From Rickettsiales bacterium (lineage in GTDB: Bacteria > Pseudomonadota > Alphaproteobacteria > Rs-D84): a DNA stretch of 17,249 bases. Below, piece after piece: positions 1 to 6,996 of the stretch; position 1 is the first letter of the stretch; every line of letters begins with the position of its first letter. The stretch spans positions 1 through 17,249 of the forward strand of contig JAIRLB010000026.1 of assembly GCA_031259745.1 (NCBI GenBank), read 5' to 3'. Position numbers and translations under genes: made by a program. The notes beneath the pieces were generated by a model. That model was given only the letters and a program-made list of their open reading frames with translations. It did no database searches and was not told the origin of the DNA.

Positions 1-1241
1 TCGAACCCGATTTCTTTCGGATGATAGAATTGCTGGCGCGGCATGCTTTCGGGGAAACAGTTTTGACCGGAAAAGCCGCCGGCTGTTTCCGGTTCATAAA
101 CATAACCGGAACCATAACCCAAATTCTTCATCATTTTTGTCGGGGCGTTTAAAATATTTTTTGGCGGCATCAGGCTGCCGGTCTGCGCTGCCGCCGCATA
201 GGCAAATTTCTGCGCCTTGTAATTTCCGACGCTTTTGGGCGCGGTTCCCAAGTAAATAACCAATTGGGTCAGGGCCAGATCGCCCTCTGGCGAGCCCATT
301 CTTTCATAAATCTGCCAGGCCGACAATGCAATCTGCATCGCTTGTGGATCTGCCAGGCCGATGTCTTCCATTGCGAATCGGGTCAGCCGTCGGAACAGGT
401 ACATCGGATCTTGACCGGACGTCATCATGCGGGCGGCCCAATACAATGCGGCATCGGTATCGCTGGCGCGCAGCGACTTATGAACGGCTGAAATTAAATT
501 ATAGTGTTCGTCGCCGCTTTTATCCGACAAGGGCGCGCGCTTTTGTACGGCAGCATCCAATTCATCCGGGGACAAATCGTGTTTGAAATTTGCCGACATC
601 AGATATTCAATCGTATTTAGCAAGAATCTGGCGTCTCCGTCCGCCATTTGCGCCAAGTGAATGCGCGCATCCGCCATCAGGGGCAGGCGCGCGGCGTCTT
701 TTTTACCCTTCTTTTTCAGTGCTTGCGATTCGAAATATTCTTCGGCCCGTTTCATCAAAACCAGCAGATCTTCGGCGGACAACGGCTGCAACACCCCTAT
801 ATGACAGCGGGACAACAGCGCGTTGTTCAGATTAAAGCTTGGGTTTTCAGTGGTCGCACCGATAAATACGACGGTGCCGTCTTCCAAATAAGGCAGCAGA
901 GTGTCTTGTTGCGTCTTGTTAAATCTGTGAATTTCATCAATAAACAACAGAGTGTTGCGGCCGATTTGCCGTTGCATTCTTGCGGCCTCCATCGCTTTTT
1001 TGATATCAGCCGTGCCGCTGAACACCGCGGACATCGGGACAAAATCCATATCGACCGAATTTGCTAATGCGCGCGCGATTGTGGTCTTGCCGCATCCCGG
1101 GGGGCCCCACAGCAACAGGTTTGACAGTCGGTTGTTTTCCACCATGCGGCGAATCAGCCCGTTTTCCCCCAGCAGGGAAATCTGGCCAACGACTTCGTTG
1201 ATGATATTAGGGCGCATAAGGTCTGCAAGCGGTCTGGTCAT
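1..1241 (-). CDS. rarA: Replication-associated recombination ATPase RarA (3'-truncated by window edge)
   Basis: RarA (MgsA) is a cytoplasmic clamp-loader-like AAA+ ATPase acting at stalled or gapped replication forks. Reading from the ATG at 1241, the protein shows Walker A GPPGCGKT (residues 46-53), Walker B LLFIDE (98-103) followed by the family-typical IHRFNK, sensor 1 GATTENPSF (128-136) and a conserved SRC with the likely arginine finger (144-146). The later stretch with RRLTRFAMEDIGLAD matches the RarA tetramerisation/C-terminal region. About 413 codons are present, against a usual length near 430, so only a short C-terminal tail is missing beyond base 1. It is transcribed divergently from the MucR-like gene across a 70-bp AT-rich gap. 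Nothing in the visible part looks damaged. The family call is secure. Confidence 0.96.
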   Translation of the reverse strand, partial: MTRPLADLMRPNIINEVVGQISLLGENGLIRRMVENNRLSNLLLWGPPGCGKTTIARALANSVDMDFVPMSAVFSGTADIKKAMEAARMQRQIGRNTLLFIDEIHRFNKTQQDTLLPYLEDGTVVFIGATTENPSFNLNNALLSRCHIGVLQPLSAEDLLVLMKRAEEYFESQALKKKGKKDAARLPLMADARIHLAQMADGDARFLLNTIEYLMSANFKHDLSPDELDAAVQKRAPLSDKSGDEHYNLISAVHKSLRASDTDAALYWAARMMTSGQDPMYLFRRLTRFAMEDIGLADPQAMQIALSAWQIYERMGSPEGDLALTQLVIYLGTAPKSVGNYKAQKFAYAAAAQTGSLMPPKNILNAPTKMMKNLGYGSGYVYEPETAGGFSGQNCFPESMPRQQFYHPKEIGF

Positions 1242-1246
1242 TTTAC

Positions 1247-1311
1247 TTGTATTTTATTTTGCATTTATTTATGTTATAATAACACTATAATGTAAAAGTC
1301 AGGAATTTCAA
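1247..1311 (+). promoter_or_regulatory. AT-rich divergent promoter region of rarA / mucR-like gene
   Basis: The intergenic gap is almost pure A/T. On the plus strand an extended -10, TGTTATAAT, lies at 1272-1280, and a second TATAAT lies at 1286-1291. No strong -35 is spaced correctly for either, which fits an extended -10 promoter. An AGGA at 1301-1304 sits 7 nt before the TTG start at 1312 and is the likely ribosome-binding site. MucR/Ros proteins are known to bind AT-rich sites containing TpA steps and to autoregulate, so self-binding here is plausible but inferred. The minus-strand promoter of rarA must lie in the same gap and was not resolved. Confidence 0.5.
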
Positions 1312-1716
1312 TTGATAAATAAAATCAGAAATTTGCCGCGGCGAAGCGAGGGCGGATTGGAAGCCAGAAATAGCGACCTTACCTTGGCGGTGGCCAACTT
1401 GGCCGCCGCCGCGATTGCCGCAAATCCGGGGCTGTCCATGAATGATGCTGTCAAGCAGGCGACAGATTCTCTGCGCCGCGCATCCGTGACGCCCAACCAG
1501 ATAAAAGATTCGATAAAACCGGATATGATTCAGTGTCTGGAAGACGGCACATGGCATACGATGCTGCGCAGGTATATAAAGCGCAAGTTCAATTTGACGC
1601 CCGGCCAGTATCGCGCGCGGTGGGGGCTGCCGGAAGATTATCCGTTTGTCGCGCCGAATTATTCGCGCGTGCGTTCCAAGATTGCAAAGAAAACCGGCCT
1701 GGGGAGAAACAGCTGA
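1312..1716 (+). CDS. MucR/Ros-family transcriptional regulator with degenerate zinc-finger ligands
   Basis: This 134-residue protein matches the MucR/Ros family, which represses exopolysaccharide, virulence and cell-cycle genes in Alphaproteobacteria. The N-terminal half (residues 22-56) resembles the usual helical oligomerisation part. The C-terminal half carries the diagnostic run CLEDG (75-79), LTPGQYRARWGLPEDYP (95-111), VAPNY (113-117) and a terminal KKTGLGR. In Ros the zinc ligands are Cys-x2-Cys and two His. Here only Cys75 is kept; the other positions read Asp78, Tyr88 and Phe93, so zinc binding is doubtful. The start is TTG, preceded by AGGA 7 nt upstream, with an in-frame stop at 1288 just before. 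Its stop overlaps the next start (TGATG), suggesting translational coupling to the lysozyme/TPR gene. The DNA-binding role is inferred from the family. Confidence 0.88.
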   Translation: MINKIRNLPRRSEGGLEARNSDLTLAVANLAAAAIAANPGLSMNDAVKQATDSLRRASVTPNQIKDSIKPDMIQCLEDGTWHTMLRRYIKRKFNLTPGQYRARWGLPEDYPFVAPNYSRVRSKIAKKTGLGRNS

Positions 1717-3578
1717 TGGCAAAGAAGATTATAGAAAAAGCAGGGGCATATTTTGCCCAGTCGCAGAATGTGAAAAAAATGGGCACCCAGTTTGAGAAGA
1801 TTCTTTCAGGATTGGGTGGCGCGCGTAAAAATCTACAAAAAAACCAGCCAAGCAATATCCTGTTAAAAACATTGAAAATCGGTGGCGTGTTTGGGCTGGC
1901 TTTGTTACAAGCATTAACCAAAGCGTTGAAAATAGGTATGGTTGATAATCTTGCTTTGCGTGCCGCAGAAATCAAATTTGCAAAAATAAAGCCCGGCAAG
2001 AATAAAAAAGGAAATGATAAAAAATTTTCAACTTTTTTAAGAAAGCATCCAGCTATATCTTCTTATCTACTTTATTATATGATCGCATTAGGCGTGTTAT
2101 TTGGGACAAGTGTCGGAAATATTCGCGAAAATAACATTGAAGAAAAAGATTTTTTTTCTAAAGAAGGCAAAAAGTTTGATCCAGGATCGCAAGATTTTAT
2201 AAATTTATGCAAGGCTTGTGAAAACTTGACATGCATACCGATAATATACACAGAAACGCGTCAAGTGGTGCCAAAAATTCAGGACTTGGAAAACGTATGG
2301 ACGCATGGTTGGGGCATGACATGGAGTTTTGATAGCGGCGGTCATATGACAATCCGCGACTATGCGGATACGCCGGCGAACAGAAAAAAAGGTTTTAAGC
2401 CCCATAAGCCAAAAGAATCGCGTACAAAAGATGAAGATTTGGAAGAGACGCAACAGTTTCTAATTGATCATATCTATTCAAAAATTCAAAAGAATATGAC
2501 GCGCGAATTTACAGAAAATGAACTATATGGTTTATGTGTTGCGGGATATCAGCTGCCGGGGCATTTGCCGGCAATTTGTAAACAATTAAGTGCGGCAAAA
2601 ACGCGACAAGAAGCTGCAGATGCCTTTATCACTCCAAATATGTATAAATACGGGGGAACGCCGAAACGGCGCTGGATATGCGGCATGCTGGCGGCAGAAT
2701 ATATCACAATCCAAGATGTTGTGAATGCACATGTTGATGCTTTCTATGGTCCGGATATCAATACATTTATTCGTGATGGAAAGTTTGTCTGCAATGCGTC
2801 GACAATAAAATATGTCTTGGGATTAAAAAGAAAAGAAACAACTCGTTCAGTTTTAGAACAGCTAGCGGATGGTCGACTTGCTTTGGCATCGGTAATGAAA
2901 GAAAAGAAAACGAAAACTTTGGATTTTAGTCCGCCAAGCAAAGATGATGCGCAGATTGCGGCTTCTATGGAATTTTTAATAAGGGCCGATAATGAATACA
3001 TAAATAAGAAATATATCAATGCAGCCGAGTTATATAAAAAGGCGGTTGATTCAGATCCGGACAATATGGAAGCTTATAGCAGCTTGGCGTTAGCATACAA
3101 GAAGCTAGGCGATGAGAACAAATCGATTAATTATTACAAAATGAGTCTGGGTGCTGTGGTTGCATGCAATGCGCGAATGAATGCAAATAGGAATTTGCTA
3201 ATGGATCACGCGGTAAAGGGTTCTTCTTATTATAATGCCGGTCTTGCCCGCGAAGCTATGGCGGAAATCTATAAGAAAAAGGGCGAAATAATCGAGGCAG
3301 AAAATAATTATATACTGGCGTTGAAAAATTATAAAACTGCGCTTTACAACTATGAACAACTTGATGGTTTTGAAACAAATAAAGAAATATACAAGAAATC
3401 GATTGAAAAGATGAAGCAAGTTTTGGGGCTTTTTAAAAGAGCAAAACAGCAGAATGGTACAAAGGGATCCAAAAAACTCGGCTTTAATTCTGGTGATCTT
3501 AATGTAAATTCAAAACTGTCAGACATCGGGAAGCTTGAAATCTATAAAACTGTCAAAAGCTCTGATGGAAGAGCGTAA
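1716..3578 (+). CDS. Membrane-anchored GH24 lysozyme-like protein with TPR repeats
   Basis: The protein has 620 residues. The ATG at 1716 overlaps the stop of the MucR-like gene and has GGGGAGA about 8 nt upstream; the frame is open further 5' but only as a shadow of that gene. A basic N-terminal part with a weak hydrophobic stretch (57-67) precedes a likely transmembrane helix (112-134). Residues 172-345 resemble a T4-type (GH24) lysozyme. NVWTHGWGMT (193-202) aligns with the family's YTIGYGHT, and E180, D190, T196 fall near the T4 E11/D20/T26 positions, with one extra residue between E and D. The later TENEL...AGYQLPG and GGTPKRRWICGMLAAE resemble the LTQxQFDALVSFxxNxG and LxGLxxRRxAE blocks. 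The family's conserved His after GxG is Met201. Residues 412-545 hold TPR-like helices. It may be a peptidoglycan-cleaving or peptidoglycan-binding protein at the inner membrane; catalysis is not assured. Base composition is clearly more AT-rich than in ybeY-lnt. Confidence 0.68.
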   Translation: MAKKIIEKAGAYFAQSQNVKKMGTQFEKILSGLGGARKNLQKNQPSNILLKTLKIGGVFGLALLQALTKALKIGMVDNLALRAAEIKFAKIKPGKNKKGNDKKFSTFLRKHPAISSYLLYYMIALGVLFGTSVGNIRENNIEEKDFFSKEGKKFDPGSQDFINLCKACENLTCIPIIYTETRQVVPKIQDLENVWTHGWGMTWSFDSGGHMTIRDYADTPANRKKGFKPHKPKESRTKDEDLEETQQFLIDHIYSKIQKNMTREFTENELYGLCVAGYQLPGHLPAICKQLSAAKTRQEAADAFITPNMYKYGGTPKRRWICGMLAAEYITIQDVVNAHVDAFYGPDINTFIRDGKFVCNASTIKYVLGLKRKETTRSVLEQLADGRLALASVMKEKKTKTLDFSPPSKDDAQIAASMEFLIRADNEYINKKYINAAELYKKAVDSDPDNMEAYSSLALAYKKLGDENKSINYYKMSLGAVVACNARMNANRNLLMDHAVKGSSYYNAGLAREAMAEIYKKKGEIIEAENNYILALKNYKTALYNYEQLDGFETNKEIYKKSIEKMKQVLGLFKRAKQQNGTKGSKKLGFNSGDLNVNSKLSDIGKLEIYKTVKSSDGRA

Positions 3579-3589
3579 CAAGGCATGCG

Positions 3590-5539
3590 ATGAAAATTTA
3601 TGTAAATTATAATGACAAGCGGTGGAAAAAGCACAAGGTTAATTTTGCAAAAATTGCGCGCATTGCGGCGGGCCCGACATCCAAAGATTCGGAAGTGTCC
3701 ATAATATTGACCAATGATACGGAAATTCGCGCGCTGAACAAACAATATCGCGGGTTTGACAAGCCGACCAATGTTCTGTCTTTTGAAACGGGCGATGATG
3801 TTTTATTGGGCGATATTTATATATCGTTCGATACAGTTATGCGAGAAGCCATGAAAAATAAAAAATTTTTTAAAAGCCATGCCGCCCATATGGCGGCGCA
3901 CGGCGTTTTGCATCTGCTGGGGTATGATCATATCAAAGATTCTGATGCGCAAAAAATGGAAAATCTGGAAATAAAAGTCTTGAAAAAATTGGGAATCGGC
4001 GATCCTTATGTAGAAGGAGAAATCTGCCATAATAAGCGGATGCAATATTTGTTGTACTTCGCGCTTGGCGGGGTTTCGTCCCTGGGATATGCGCCGTTTA
4101 ATTTATGGTGGGCGGCGTTGATCGGAATAGGGGGGGCGTATTATCTAACGGTTCGCGATTCGGATAACGGCTGCGAAAACAAATTACGGAAAGCGCTGTT
4201 GCGGATTCTGCCGTTTGGCGCGGCATATGCGATCGGCATGTTCTGGTGGATTGTAAACTCGATATTCGTGGTTCCGGAACTGGCCCGGCAATTTGCAGTA
4301 TGGACAGCGCCTGCGATTTTGGGCATCGGGTTGCTGGGCGGAATTATTTTTGCTGTTCCATTCGTGTCAATTCTCTGTATGCGCCTGAAACATGCGCATA
4401 GGCCGTTTTTATTTGCATGCGCGTGGACGATGGTTTTATGGCTGCGCGAATGGCTGGCGACAGGATTTCCATGGAACCCCGTTGCGAATATCGCGATGCC
4501 GTTTCCTATGCTGGCCAATTCGATGTCGCTGTGGGGGGCGTTGGGATTGACTTTTGCAATTGTCGGTCTGACCACCTCTGTCGTTGAAATAATAGGAAGC
4601 AGAAAAGCAAGGAATGTTTGCGTCCCGGTTGTCGTATTTGCCGCCCTGATAATTTCCGGAATGATTTTCGGATATAAAAACATCAAGGATTCTGCTTATG
4701 CATCCGGCGATTCGTCACCGGTTATCAGAATAGTCCAGCCTGCGGACTCGGCGGAAGACAAAGCGACCCATTCCTTGGATCAGGCGGCGGCGAACGCAGA
4801 GAGAAATATTCAGAGCCTGATTCGCCTGGCAACGGAAAATCCAGCCAGGCATGATTTGGTTGTTTTTCCAGAAACGGCTTATCCGTATCTGATAACGAAT
4901 GATGAAATGCCAATGTCACAGATTCTGAAAAAGCCGATTGTCATTGGCGCGACGACATATGATGACGGCAGGTTTTATAATTCATTAGTCATTGCCGGCG
5001 AGGACGGCAGAATCGGCGAAATATACAGCAAATCGCATCTTGTGCCGTTTGGCGAATATCGCCCGTTTGGCGATATCATCCCGACACCCGGTCAGTTGAC
5101 GCCGGGCGGGGGGGCGGAAATTCTACGAGTTGCTTACGGTGCCGGGACAATAGATTTTGCGCCTGCAATCTGTTATGAAATCATTTTTTCTAATTCGCTG
5201 ATTCTGCGTGGCTCGGCGGAGCCGCAGGTCATAATCAATATAACTAACGACACGTGGTTCGGCAAGACCCCGGGCAGCTATCAACACTTGGACATGGTTC
5301 GCCGTTATGCGATTGAATCCGGATTGCCTGTTGTTCGCGCAAACTATTCCGGAATCAGCGCGTTTGTAAATGCCGACGGAAGGGTGGCGTCGTCACTGCC
5401 GATCGGCGTTGCCGGCAGCCTGGACAGACAGGTGGGCGGCGGGCATATGACGATATACCGCATGATTGGCCGCGATTGGTGGATGTTCATAATTTTGCTG
5501 TTTTCAGCAGCCTGCATATTTGCCGTTCGCAGAAAATAA
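3590..5539 (+). CDS. YbeY-Lnt fusion: rRNA maturation endoribonuclease + apolipoprotein N-acyltransferase
   Basis: Two enzymes are encoded in one 649-residue frame. Residues 1-145 are YbeY, the zinc-dependent endoribonuclease of 16S rRNA maturation, with its signature AAHGVLHLLGYDH (His104, His108, His114) and a typical ending near LGIGDPY. Residues 151-649 are Lnt, the inner-membrane enzyme that N-acylates lipoproteins: several hydrophobic helices (152-362), then a nitrilase-like domain. The Glu-Lys-Cys triad is visible in FPETAYPY (E428), YSKSHLVPFGEY (K481) and ICYEI (C528), and NITNDTWFG is conserved. The start ATG has AAGG upstream and lies 11 nt after the TPR gene. In related bacteria ybeY and lnt are neighbours, usually with corC between; here corC is absent and no stop separates the two. 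An RBS-like AAGGAG (4014-4019) and Met151 (ATG 4040) mark the junction, so separate Lnt initiation is possible. Confidence 0.93.
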   Translation: MKIYVNYNDKRWKKHKVNFAKIARIAAGPTSKDSEVSIILTNDTEIRALNKQYRGFDKPTNVLSFETGDDVLLGDIYISFDTVMREAMKNKKFFKSHAAHMAAHGVLHLLGYDHIKDSDAQKMENLEIKVLKKLGIGDPYVEGEICHNKRMQYLLYFALGGVSSLGYAPFNLWWAALIGIGGAYYLTVRDSDNGCENKLRKALLRILPFGAAYAIGMFWWIVNSIFVVPELARQFAVWTAPAILGIGLLGGIIFAVPFVSILCMRLKHAHRPFLFACAWTMVLWLREWLATGFPWNPVANIAMPFPMLANSMSLWGALGLTFAIVGLTTSVVEIIGSRKARNVCVPVVVFAALIISGMIFGYKNIKDSAYASGDSSPVIRIVQPADSAEDKATHSLDQAAANAERNIQSLIRLATENPARHDLVVFPETAYPYLITNDEMPMSQILKKPIVIGATTYDDGRFYNSLVIAGEDGRIGEIYSKSHLVPFGEYRPFGDIIPTPGQLTPGGGAEILRVAYGAGTIDFAPAICYEIIFSNSLILRGSAEPQVIINITNDTWFGKTPGSYQHLDMVRRYAIESGLPVVRANYSGISAFVNADGRVASSLPIGVAGSLDRQVGGGHMTIYRMIGRDWWMFIILLFSAACIFAVRRK

Positions 5540-5542
5540 TAT

Positions 5543-5573
5543 TTGATATAACTTCTTGAATATGTTATATAAT
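5543..5573 (+). promoter_or_regulatory. Candidate promoter with overlapping inverted repeat, upstream of the structured leader
   Basis: A TTGATA at 5543-5548 and a perfect TATAAT at 5568-5573 are separated by 19 nt, slightly long for a sigma-70 promoter. Transcription would begin near 5580, immediately before the first hairpin of the leader. The 7-bp inverted repeat ATATAAC (5546-5552) / GTTATAT (5564-5570) fills the spacer and overlaps the -10 element. It could be an operator or simply AT-rich coincidence. No obvious rho-independent terminator for ybeY-lnt is seen between 5540 and 5570. Confidence 0.5.
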
Positions 5574-5583
5574 GATAACGGCG

Positions 5584-5763
5584 CTGGATGTTCCAGTGTC
5601 GGGGGATTCATCACCCTTTCTTATACGCGTCTTGCAGACGATAAACGCTCCTGCTATGGGCAGGAGTGCGGTTGTCATATATAGAAAGCAACCCGCTATT
5701 TCCCGTATAAGAATAGTGATGAAGCTCCTGCCGCCATTTGATTTTATTGGCGGCTTATGCCGC
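5584..5763 (+). ncRNA. Highly structured leader RNA or nested palindromic element with alternative hairpins
   Basis: A 5-bp hairpin (5584-5588/5592-5596) is followed by a long interrupted stem. TTCATCAC (5607-5614) pairs with 5716-5723 and TTCTTATACG (5618-5627) pairs with 5704-5713, both perfectly; a weaker outward extension joins 5600-5605 to 5725-5730. Inside are three hairpins: 5628-5632/5636-5640, 5646-5654/5660-5668 (9 bp with one wobble) and 5670-5674/5689-5693. Downstream, GCCGCCA (5730-5736) pairs with TGGCGGC (5748-5754), but GCGGC (5750-5754) can instead pair with 5759-5763. GCAGGAG (5660-5666) also has a second partner at 5725-5731. The element lies between a promoter and the G-run Shine-Dalgarno of the next gene, so a cis-regulatory RNA is plausible. 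I do not recognise a known riboswitch class. A mobile palindromic repeat is the alternative. Confidence 0.55.
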
Positions 5764-5778
5764 GTCGGGGGGATGGTT

Positions 5779-6996
5779 GTGAAAGAAAAAATTCGTTTTC
5801 TATTGGCGATTTTGTTCGCGTTTGTGCATGCAGACGCCGTTGGGGCTTCCCTGCGCAAATATGGCGGTGTTTATGATCAAAAAACCGGCAAGACAACTTT
5901 TTTTGATGCGCCGAAAGTGCCCGGAATCGATAATGCCGATGACAAAAAACTTTCCGTTAAAATGCCGGAAGATTATACTGCTTATTTAACGCCGGCGAAA
6001 ATACGTACATTTTGCGATTCCGCAAGACACAACACGGCGGTTAAATTGAACATCTTGATGACGACTCAGGAATGCGTTTCCGAATCGATTCAAGACGGCG
6101 AATGGAAAAGTATGCAGAGATGGTGCAATTTTTATGGAAAATTGAAAAAAAATATCTTACAAGATAATGATGAATGGTATTACAACAGAAGCGGCGGGCA
6201 AAAAGAATTTGTACCTGGCGACATTTGGTATAAGGGATTCGGTGTATGGCAAAATAATCCTGAAGAATTTATGCCCGGCTTAATTTGGAATGCGGAATTC
6301 GGCGCATGGAAAAATAATCCTGAATGCGTCTGCAAAGGCGAGAATCCTCCCAAGTATTTTACTGATAAAGAAAAAGAACAGACCGCCCAAGGCGAGCATC
6401 CTATGCAGAAATTATATTTTGGCGATACTGGTATAAAGGAATATTTACGTTTTAAGAATCGCACAATAAACCCATCTGGCGGTGAAAAAGAAGTAACGGT
6501 AGAACAACTGAATATATGCATTAATTTAGACTGCGAGCACGAAGATGCAAACTGGGTTGCCGAACAAATATTAGAATGCGGCGAGGCATGGACATCCAGC
6601 GGAATAAAAGACCGCATGGATATATTTGAAAATATAAGAAAGGGAAATTTTCAACCGATTATGTTGGATTTTATACCGGATATATGTACGCGCTATGACA
6701 AAAACGGCGACAATGTTTTTCATATTTTGATAAAAACTAAAAATGGCGATGATCTAAAAAGTATTGTAGATTTCGAAAATTGCAGTTATGTGAAAAACGA
6801 AAAATTTTGCAAAATGTTCTTCTTTGCCAAAGACAAAGACGGAAAAAGCGCGAATGATTTGGCAAGGGAATACGGGGATGAAACATACGATTATTTGAAA
6901 AGAATGTTTGTGCGACAAATGGAAAAGGACGAAGCGGCTATGAAAATTCCAGAGTGCGTCCAGGCGATAGAAATGTACTACGAGGGGCGGCTATGA
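5779..6996 (+). CDS. Exported protein with tandem 20-residue repeat and ankyrin-like C-terminus
   Basis: No named family is recognised as a whole. I chose the GTG at 5779 because the G-run 5767-5772 then sits 6 nt upstream; ATG 5773 would add two residues but leave no spacing. The 405-residue product begins with a signal peptide (basic start, hydrophobic 5-15, cleavage near HADAVGA), so it is probably exported. Residues 143-182 are two copies of a 20-residue unit with the core GxIWxxxFGxWxNNPE. Residues about 290-378 resemble ankyrin repeats, with phrases such as KNGDNVFHILIK and DKDGKSANDLAREYG. Several cysteines suit a periplasmic or secreted protein. The frame is also open back to 5572, but that part coincides with the palindromic leader and does not look like protein. 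Its stop overlaps the next start (ATGA). A host-interaction role would be speculation. Confidence 0.75.
   Translation: MKEKIRFLLAILFAFVHADAVGASLRKYGGVYDQKTGKTTFFDAPKVPGIDNADDKKLSVKMPEDYTAYLTPAKIRTFCDSARHNTAVKLNILMTTQECVSESIQDGEWKSMQRWCNFYGKLKKNILQDNDEWYYNRSGGQKEFVPGDIWYKGFGVWQNNPEEFMPGLIWNAEFGAWKNNPECVCKGENPPKYFTDKEKEQTAQGEHPMQKLYFGDTGIKEYLRFKNRTINPSGGEKEVTVEQLNICINLDCEHEDANWVAEQILECGEAWTSSGIKDRMDIFENIRKGNFQPIMLDFIPDICTRYDKNGDNVFHILIKTKNGDDLKSIVDFENCSYVKNEKFCKMFFFAKDKDGKSANDLAREYGDETYDYLKRMFVRQMEKDEAAMKIPECVQAIEMYYEGRL
6205..6324 (+). repeat. Tandem duplication of a 60-bp unit inside the ankyrin-like gene
   Basis: Two adjacent 60-bp copies, 6205-6264 and 6265-6324, both begin GAATTT and end AATAATCCTGAA. 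They encode EFVPGDIWYKGFGVWQNNPE and EFMPGLIWNAEFGAWKNNPE. The copies have diverged at many bases while the aromatic and NNPE positions are kept, which suggests selection on the protein unit rather than a fresh duplication. Confidence 0.85.

Noticed and set aside
1533-1715. Upstream extension of the lysozyme/TPR protein to 1533
   Set aside because: It overlaps the conserved MucR-like gene in another frame, and the sequence there has no independent character; ATG 1716 has its own ribosome-binding site.
5618-5713. Cloverleaf-like fold as a tRNA
   Set aside because: The closing stem is 10 bp, there is no T-loop GTTCRA consensus, and the anticodon and D-loop positions do not fit.
5584-5763. Known riboswitch classes or a CRISPR array
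   Set aside because: No TPP, cobalamin, SAM, glycine or c-di-GMP core motifs were recognised, and there are no regularly spaced direct repeats.
5572-5772. Upstream extension of the ankyrin-like protein to an ATG at 5572
   Set aside because: The frame is open but coincides with the palindromic leader, lies on top of the -10 box, and would bury a clear signal peptide inside the protein.
5565-5858. Minus-strand 97-codon ORF across the leader and signal peptide
   Set aside because: It is the complement of the palindromic element and the ankyrin-like gene start, with no ribosome-binding site or recognisable domain.
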